Assembly (NCBI RefSeq): GCF_035969385.1
Contig: NZ_JAYKKJ010000008.1
Span: 127,796-191,795 of the forward strand
DNA from: SELP01 sp035969385
GTDB taxonomy: Bacteria > Pseudomonadota > Alphaproteobacteria > Rhodobacterales > Rhodobacteraceae
Reading direction: 5' to 3'
Length of the DNA stretch: 64,000 nt
Positions 59,270 to 64,000 of this stretch are shown here, piece after piece. The notes beneath the pieces are model-generated. The model was not told the DNA's origin and ran no database searches. It saw only the letters and a list, made by a program, of their open reading frames with translations. The position numbers and the translations under genes were made by a program. The stretch's first letter is position 1. Every line of letters begins with the position of its first letter.

Positions 59270-61728
59270 CCGATAATGGTTTCGGCCAGTCGGGTGGCCA
59301 GCGTCGCTGTTGGTCCAAACTTGACCGGGTGGCCATTGTCGGCGCGGTTCACCGCCGCCCCCTGCGCCCCGATGTCAAATGCATAGACCGGCAGGCCGGT
59401 GGCCAGGGCCTCGTGCGTTGTGTAGGAAAACGTTTCGGGCCAAATGGACGGGACCAGCCATTCGGTAATCCCGTAGCGCTGTACGAGGTCGGGAAGGTCG
59501 CAAACATCGTAGGTTCCGTTCACCGTTATCCGGGATGGAATCGCATAGCTGGGATCAACATTACCGATCACGACAAGGCTGATGTTCTTTGCGGCCAAGG
59601 CCGCGCCAAGCGGCGCGATCAGGCCCGCGCCCTTTTGCGCCCCGATATTGCCCAGGACAGCCACGGTCCTCGTGTCGGTGCGCGGTGGATCGACACGGGG
59701 AACCGGGCGGCGCATTTCGTGGGGTCGGCACCGCACCTTGCCGGCAAGTTCGGGCCAGACCGCGAGAACATGGCCCATGCTGTCGTTGGAAAACGTGACA
59801 ACCTCGGTCGCGGCCTTCATGACCATCCCCCAACGGCCTTGCCAGTCTGCCAGCGTGATCACCTGGCCAGAGCCGTCGCGCAACGTATGGGCTATATCGG
59901 TTGACGTTGGACCAAGCGGGGTTCCGCGATAGGCACCGTCCGCATCCAAGAGGTTGTAGGACGGGGAGATTGGGAAGAAATCATGAAACAGGATTTCAAG
60001 CCGATCCTGCCGGTCCTTGACGAGCCCCAGCAGAAACGCGGGCAGTTCGGCTGGCGCCTGATCCCCGACCGCGCAATTGTAGACCACGTGACGGCGCGGA
60101 AGCAGCGACATCGCCCGCGTCACGAAATCAAGATCATCGGTCGCAACAGAAGTCTTTGCCCCACCGATCCAAAGTTCGACCTGGACCCTGTTGGGGCCAC
60201 CAAACCGCAGGACGACAGCGGTTCCATCTTTTTCGATCCGGTCCGTCAGATAGTGATCGGCCCCGCCCCCCATCCAATGGGCGATGTAGACGGGGACCGG
60301 GCGGGTGGCATCGCGCCCTGCCCAACCCAACGCAGCGATGAACCGGACAGTTGCCATCGGGTCGGTCTGGATAAAGCTTTGGACCTCGGCGTCGTAGGTG
60401 GGATAACGATCCTGGATAATGCGGTGGTTTGCAGCGACCAATCCGGCCTTGGCATCAGCACCAAAGCTTTCGCCGCCGACATGGCCCACGAACAGGTTGG
60501 GGGCTGCAACATGTATGCCCCCCATGGACCTGGCACGTTGGCACCAATCCACTTCTTCGCCGTAGCCCCGCCCGAACGCATCGTCCAAGGCAGGTATCCG
60601 CCGCAGCCACGACCCGGAGATGGCCATGCAAAAACCGACCCCGGTCGGCACCTCCAAAAGCGCTGCTTGTCCATCAATGTTGCGCGCAACCGCGTCAATT
60701 GAATCGACATCGGCGGATGCGATCCCGGTACGTTTGCAGATGACCGGGACGGTAAAGATTTCCGCGTCATTGGACAGCGGCGTCACTGTCGCGACAGAGG
60801 CCGCAGCCTGCAAAGGTGCAAGCAATCGACTGGTCCAACCCGCAGGAACCAGCGCATCGGAGTTGACGAGGATTGCATGATTTCCGCGTTCGACCGCACG
60901 GGCCAGTCCCTTGTTGACGCTGCCGATAAAACCAAGGTTTTGATCGTTTTCGATCAGTTCAACGCGACCCTGCCAGTCGGCGGGAACCGTTTCGGCCCAA
61001 TGCTGCAGAAAAGGGCGGACACGCGGATCGGTTGACTGATCCTCGACCACCACCAGTTGGGCATCGACGTCGGTGTGCCGGATCAGCCGCCCAAGGGTAT
61101 CGGGCAGCAGATCGAACGCATTGTAGACCGGAACGACGATGGTCACCGGCCCGGCCTCTGCGATTGGGGCGGGGCGGGGTTGTGACGGCAGAAAGTCGAC
61201 CTGTGCCAATTGTGCGGGCGCATGGGCCGAGAACCCCAGGCGTTCTTTCACCCGCGCCTTGTGGCGCGGGTCACGGGTCGCCAACCAAGACAGCGCCGCT
61301 GGTCCGGCCCGGCAGGCATCGGCAAGGAACCGCAGCAAGATAGAGGCGCTGGGACGGCGCGGCAGAACGAGGGGAACCGGATCAGCATCCGCGCCAAGTT
61401 CAAGCCCCGGCGCACCGGGGTGATACATCAGCCCGCCAAGACCCCCAATCGTCAGATCGAAACCGACCCGGGGGTTACCGCCCGTTCGCCGCGCGACGTC
61501 TTCGCGCAGAAGGCGCGGCGCCATTTCCACGGCCGTCCCCAGATAGCGCAGGGAAACCTTGTCCACAGCGGCCCAGCCCGCCACACGTAAGCGCCCGTTA
61601 TTGTACGTGATGACGTCGACATAACCGATCGGCGCCCCATCCCGCGACCAAAGCGGAAACGGGCGGCCGGTCAGCACCTCGTGGCGGAGCCGATACCTGC
61701 GGAACAATGAAAGCACCCGCCCGAACAC
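59266..61728 (-). CDS. Bifunctional glycosyltransferase: GT2 plus GT4-type domain
   Basis: 820 residues from GTG at 61728, chosen for GGGAGG upstream; the frame opens at 61785. N-terminal 180 residues: beta-rich unassigned region. About 195-430: GT2 with VTIVVPVYNAFDLLPDTL, VVEDQSTD and the metal motif LVNSDALVP. About 500-820: GT4-like GT-B domain ending WPETFSYTTHEALATGLPVYAFD (the E-x7-E motif). Two sugar additions by one chain are likely. Followed within 90 bp (upstream) by the dehydratase gene. Confidence 0.85.
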   Translation of the reverse strand: MFGRVLSLFRRYRLRHEVLTGRPFPLWSRDGAPIGYVDVITYNNGRLRVAGWAAVDKVSLRYLGTAVEMAPRLLREDVARRTGGNPRVGFDLTIGGLGGLMYHPGAPGLELGADADPVPLVLPRRPSASILLRFLADACRAGPAALSWLATRDPRHKARVKERLGFSAHAPAQLAQVDFLPSQPRPAPIAEAGPVTIVVPVYNAFDLLPDTLGRLIRHTDVDAQLVVVEDQSTDPRVRPFLQHWAETVPADWQGRVELIENDQNLGFIGSVNKGLARAVERGNHAILVNSDALVPAGWTSRLLAPLQAAASVATVTPLSNDAEIFTVPVICKRTGIASADVDSIDAVARNIDGQAALLEVPTGVGFCMAISGSWLRRIPALDDAFGRGYGEEVDWCQRARSMGGIHVAAPNLFVGHVGGESFGADAKAGLVAANHRIIQDRYPTYDAEVQSFIQTDPMATVRFIAALGWAGRDATRPVPVYIAHWMGGGADHYLTDRIEKDGTAVVLRFGGPNRVQVELWIGGAKTSVATDDLDFVTRAMSLLPRRHVVYNCAVGDQAPAELPAFLLGLVKDRQDRLEILFHDFFPISPSYNLLDADGAYRGTPLGPTSTDIAHTLRDGSGQVITLADWQGRWGMVMKAATEVVTFSNDSMGHVLAVWPELAGKVRCRPHEMRRPVPRVDPPRTDTRTVAVLGNIGAQKGAGLIAPLGAALAAKNISLVVIGNVDPSYAIPSRITVNGTYDVCDLPDLVQRYGITEWLVPSIWPETFSYTTHEALATGLPVYAFDIGAQGAAVNRADNGHPVKFGPTATLATRLAETIIG

Positions 61729-61818
61729 GATCCCTCCCGAGTCTATGCGCGAACTACCGTTAACTGAGTAGGAGGACGGTTCCAACCGGTTAGGCGCCGT
61801 CAGATGCGGAGCCGTGTC

Positions 61819-63753
61819 TTAGTTCCCGAAATCTATCCGGTCGATCGGGCCAGAGACTGTCGGGATGGCATCGCCGGATGCAGCCGGGCGCTCGCGCCCA
61901 AGCCATCGTTGAACAGCCTTCACGACCGTGTCGCTGTCCAACCCTTCGGACGCCTTCGAAATCGTTCGGATCAGAGAGGCGAATTCAAGCTCGGACATTG
62001 GGGGCTCTGCCACACGCAGGATCTTTTCATGTGGGGTTTTGTCGATACTGACATCGACAAGAAGATCCTCGTGCAGCTTCTCGCCCGGCCTAAGGCCAAC
62101 CACTTCGATCCTGATATCCCCTTCGGGGTTCAGGGTATCCCGCACCGAATACCCGGCATGTTCGATCATTTGGCGCGCAAGGTCCTGGATCCGGATCGGC
62201 TGGCCCATATCCAGAACAAAGATATCGCCACCCTCGGCATATGTCGCGGACATGAGGACGAGCCGGGCGGCCTCGGAAATGGTCATGAAATAGCGGGTGA
62301 CGTCCTCGTGGGTGAGGGTAACCGGCCCCCCACGGGAAATCTGTTCCTCGAACAACGGGATGACCGATCCGGACGACCCCAGAACATTGCCAAAGCGCAC
62401 AATCGAAAACGTCGTCCCGCTTTCCTTGCCCGATAGGTCTTGGATGACGTTTTCGGCCAGCCTCTTGCTTGCGCCCATGATGTTCTTGGGCCTGACAGCT
62501 TTGTCCGTCGAAACCAGAACAAAGTTTGCGACCCCTGCATCCAAAGCGGCCTCTGCCACAACCTTGGTGCCGATCACGTTGTTGACGAGGCCCGAAACCG
62601 GGTTCTCTTCGACCATCGGGACGTGCTTGTAGGCCGCGGCGTGGAGTATGACGCAAACGTCATGAACGTGAATGGCGCGGGACACCGCGACCGGATCGGT
62701 CACCGACCCCAGAACCGAAACGACCGTTGTTCCGGTCATCGCGGCAAGATCACGCATTTCCCTGTCGACCTGATACAGCGCGGCCTCGCTTACATCGAAC
62801 AGGACCAGCCTCGTCGGCTGGCACAACAGCAACTGCCGACAGAGTTCCGATCCGATCGACCCGCCTGCCCCGGTGATCATGACCGACTGCTCCCGGTAGA
62901 TAGAACAGAGGCTGTCATCGTCGCCACAGTTCAACCCGTCTCGGTTCAAGTAGGCCGAAGGGTCAAGTGCCTCGATCTTTTCCAGGATCGGGCCATTTCC
63001 GACCAGCGCGGCAAACGAGGGCAACATTCGGACATCGCAACCAAGCGCCGAAAGCTGTCGGGCGATCCGCGTTTGCTTGGCCCGACCGATGGAGGGCATT
63101 GCAAGGACCACACGGCTGATTCCACGCTCCTTGATCACGCTTTCAATACGGACGGACGGATAGACGGCCAACCCCGCAATCATCATGCCGTGCAACGTCG
63201 GGTTATCGTCTACAAAGGCGACAGCGACGACGTTGGGGTCATGCTGAAGGGCTCTTACCATTTGCACCCCGGTCTGGCCTGCCCCGTAGATCAGAACCTT
63301 GGTTCGGATCTGCCCCTGCAAGTTGATCAGGTTCAAGATCTCGCGCATCAAAAGCCGGGTTGTCACCACACTGATGGTCAGGATCATTGTAAAGGCGATG
63401 ATCGTTCTCGCGGTCAGGCCATTGTCACCGAGGACGGACGAATAAGCTCCGGTCGTGAGCCCGACCAGCGCGGCGAAGCCAACAGTTCGAAGGATCGCCT
63501 GCCGCTCAAAAGCGTTCAGTTTGATCCTCGGCAATTCCAGCGCCACGGAATAGGCGGCGCCGGATATCAGCGCGGTCAAGAGGATCGGCGACAACCCCTG
63601 CCCCGCAAATATCCCCGCTGCCCCTGCAATCTCGCGGGTCAGGAACAATGCGCACAGAAACGAAGTCGGAATGAGCGCAAGGTCGACAAGAAGCAGGATA
63701 GCCTGCTTCTGCCATCGTTCCAGTTCAGAGATCTTTTCGCTAAGCCTGATCAC
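61819..63753 (-). CDS. Membrane-bound nucleotide-sugar 4,6-dehydratase (WbpM/CapD/FlaA1-like)
   Basis: 644 residues. Four membrane helices (to about residue 145), a first Rossmann region with VLIYGAGQTGVQMVRAL, then the SDR catalytic domain: ITGAGGSIGSEL, STDKAVRPKNIMGASKR. The active-site Tyr is Met in this family, as in WbpM; the Lys is kept. Converts UDP-GlcNAc-type substrates to 4-keto-6-deoxy intermediates. A GCAAATTTGC palindrome about 78 bp before the start may be promoter DNA. Follows the C-terminus of rmlA. Confidence 0.92.
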   Translation of the reverse strand: MIRLSEKISELERWQKQAILLLVDLALIPTSFLCALFLTREIAGAAGIFAGQGLSPILLTALISGAAYSVALELPRIKLNAFERQAILRTVGFAALVGLTTGAYSSVLGDNGLTARTIIAFTMILTISVVTTRLLMREILNLINLQGQIRTKVLIYGAGQTGVQMVRALQHDPNVVAVAFVDDNPTLHGMMIAGLAVYPSVRIESVIKERGISRVVLAMPSIGRAKQTRIARQLSALGCDVRMLPSFAALVGNGPILEKIEALDPSAYLNRDGLNCGDDDSLCSIYREQSVMITGAGGSIGSELCRQLLLCQPTRLVLFDVSEAALYQVDREMRDLAAMTGTTVVSVLGSVTDPVAVSRAIHVHDVCVILHAAAYKHVPMVEENPVSGLVNNVIGTKVVAEAALDAGVANFVLVSTDKAVRPKNIMGASKRLAENVIQDLSGKESGTTFSIVRFGNVLGSSGSVIPLFEEQISRGGPVTLTHEDVTRYFMTISEAARLVLMSATYAEGGDIFVLDMGQPIRIQDLARQMIEHAGYSVRDTLNPEGDIRIEVVGLRPGEKLHEDLLVDVSIDKTPHEKILRVAEPPMSELEFASLIRTISKASEGLDSDTVVKAVQRWLGRERPAASGDAIPTVSGPIDRIDFGN

Positions 63754-63898
63754 CGATGCCCCATCCCTTTGCAGGCACGTCGGTTGCTATGCCGGTCTGC
63801 GCCCCGCTCGAACAAGAGAGCACAAGGAAGGCAAATTTGCAATTTACAGCTGCATAGCTTGCCGGACATTGCGTGTTCTTGCCAATCGAAGCCGCCGT

Positions 63899-64000
63899 TC
63901 ATTCGGCACCTCCCTTGGCATGTGCCAACCCGCTGAGGTATTTGCCGTATCCGTTTTTGCCGAACCGTGCGGCCCGTTCGGTCAGGTCTTCGCGCGTGAT
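63899..64000 (-). CDS. rmlA: Glucose-1-phosphate thymidylyltransferase, C-terminal fragment
   Basis: Only the last 33 codons are inside the window. The C-terminus, with RFGKNGYGKYLSGL, matches the ending of RmlA/RfbA, which makes dTDP-glucose for rhamnose and related deoxysugars. The rest of the gene and probably rmlBCD lie to the right. Identification rests on the short tail and the polysaccharide context. Confidence 0.72.
   Translation of the reverse strand: MTREDLTERAARFGKNGYGKYLSGLAHAKGGAE

Noticed and set aside
63831..63840. GCAAATTTGC palindrome upstream of the dehydratase gene
   Set aside because: Ten bases with an AT core are expected by chance in an AT-richer promoter; noted only as promoter context.

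Overview
The window looks like chromosome of an alphaproteobacterium of the Rhodobacteraceae/Roseobacter type. This rests on gene content, because no rRNA is present: an orphan aa3-oxidase subunit IV microprotein, a plant-type glutamate-cysteine ligase, PstA with an N-terminal extension, ETF-ubiquinone oxidoreductase, polyhydroxybutyrate (PHB) genes, a pyrB/pseudo-dihydroorotase pair and several proteins typical of Rhodobacterales, all in GC-rich DNA. About 66 genes are supported, two of them cut by the window edges. I see no tRNA, rRNA, CRISPR array, prophage or insertion sequence.

Layout. 1-3.5 kb: phosphate uptake (pstS-pstC-pstA, reading left) with a candidate Pho box and an intercistronic hairpin. 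3.5-9 kb: aldolase, carbonic anhydrase, YqgE, a DsbD-alpha-like protein, and a coupled udg-lysE-moaB operon. 9.4-12.9 kb: pyrB, a membrane-anchored small protein, a catalytically degenerate dihydroorotase (PyrX type) and plsY. 13-20.6 kb: gshA/rsmE operon head-to-head with ubiA, then an OmpA-type envelope protein. 20.6-28.6 kb: TsaC, acyl-CoA dehydrogenase plus metallo-hydrolase, oxidase subunit IV, a putative thiol-hydrolase lipoprotein, AzlCD. 28.6-36 kb: greA, ETF-QO, TPR protein, ispE, polyprenyl synthase, small conserved genes. 36-40.4 kb: two tandem ATP-grasp paralogues, then phaB and phaA. 40.5-46 kb: EAL protein, tag, moaDE, pgsA, uvrC. 46-53 kb: pteridine-reductase-like SDR, Ca2+/cation antiporter, S49 peptidase, YadGH-type ABC exporter, gdhA. 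53-54 kb: RpiR regulator divergent from a BKACE enzyme with a palindrome between them. 54.2-64 kb: surface polysaccharide region with a Wza-like exporter, a large RTX protein, two glycosyltransferase genes, a WbpM/CapD-type dehydratase and the tail of rmlA.

How the genes work together. Most of the window is housekeeping in short, translationally coupled operons (many ATGA, GTGA or TGATG junctions). Of the twelve convergent gene pairs, seven overlap at their stop codons and four more are separated by 1-5 bp. The accessory end (54-64 kb) is a surface polysaccharide/adhesin locus. The least explained items are the ATP-grasp pair at 36-38 kb, the lipoprotein at 25.2 kb with a His/Cys pattern, the RTX protein with a 54-residue super-repeat, and the BKACE/RpiR pair. 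I found no clearly new multi-gene defence or mobile system.
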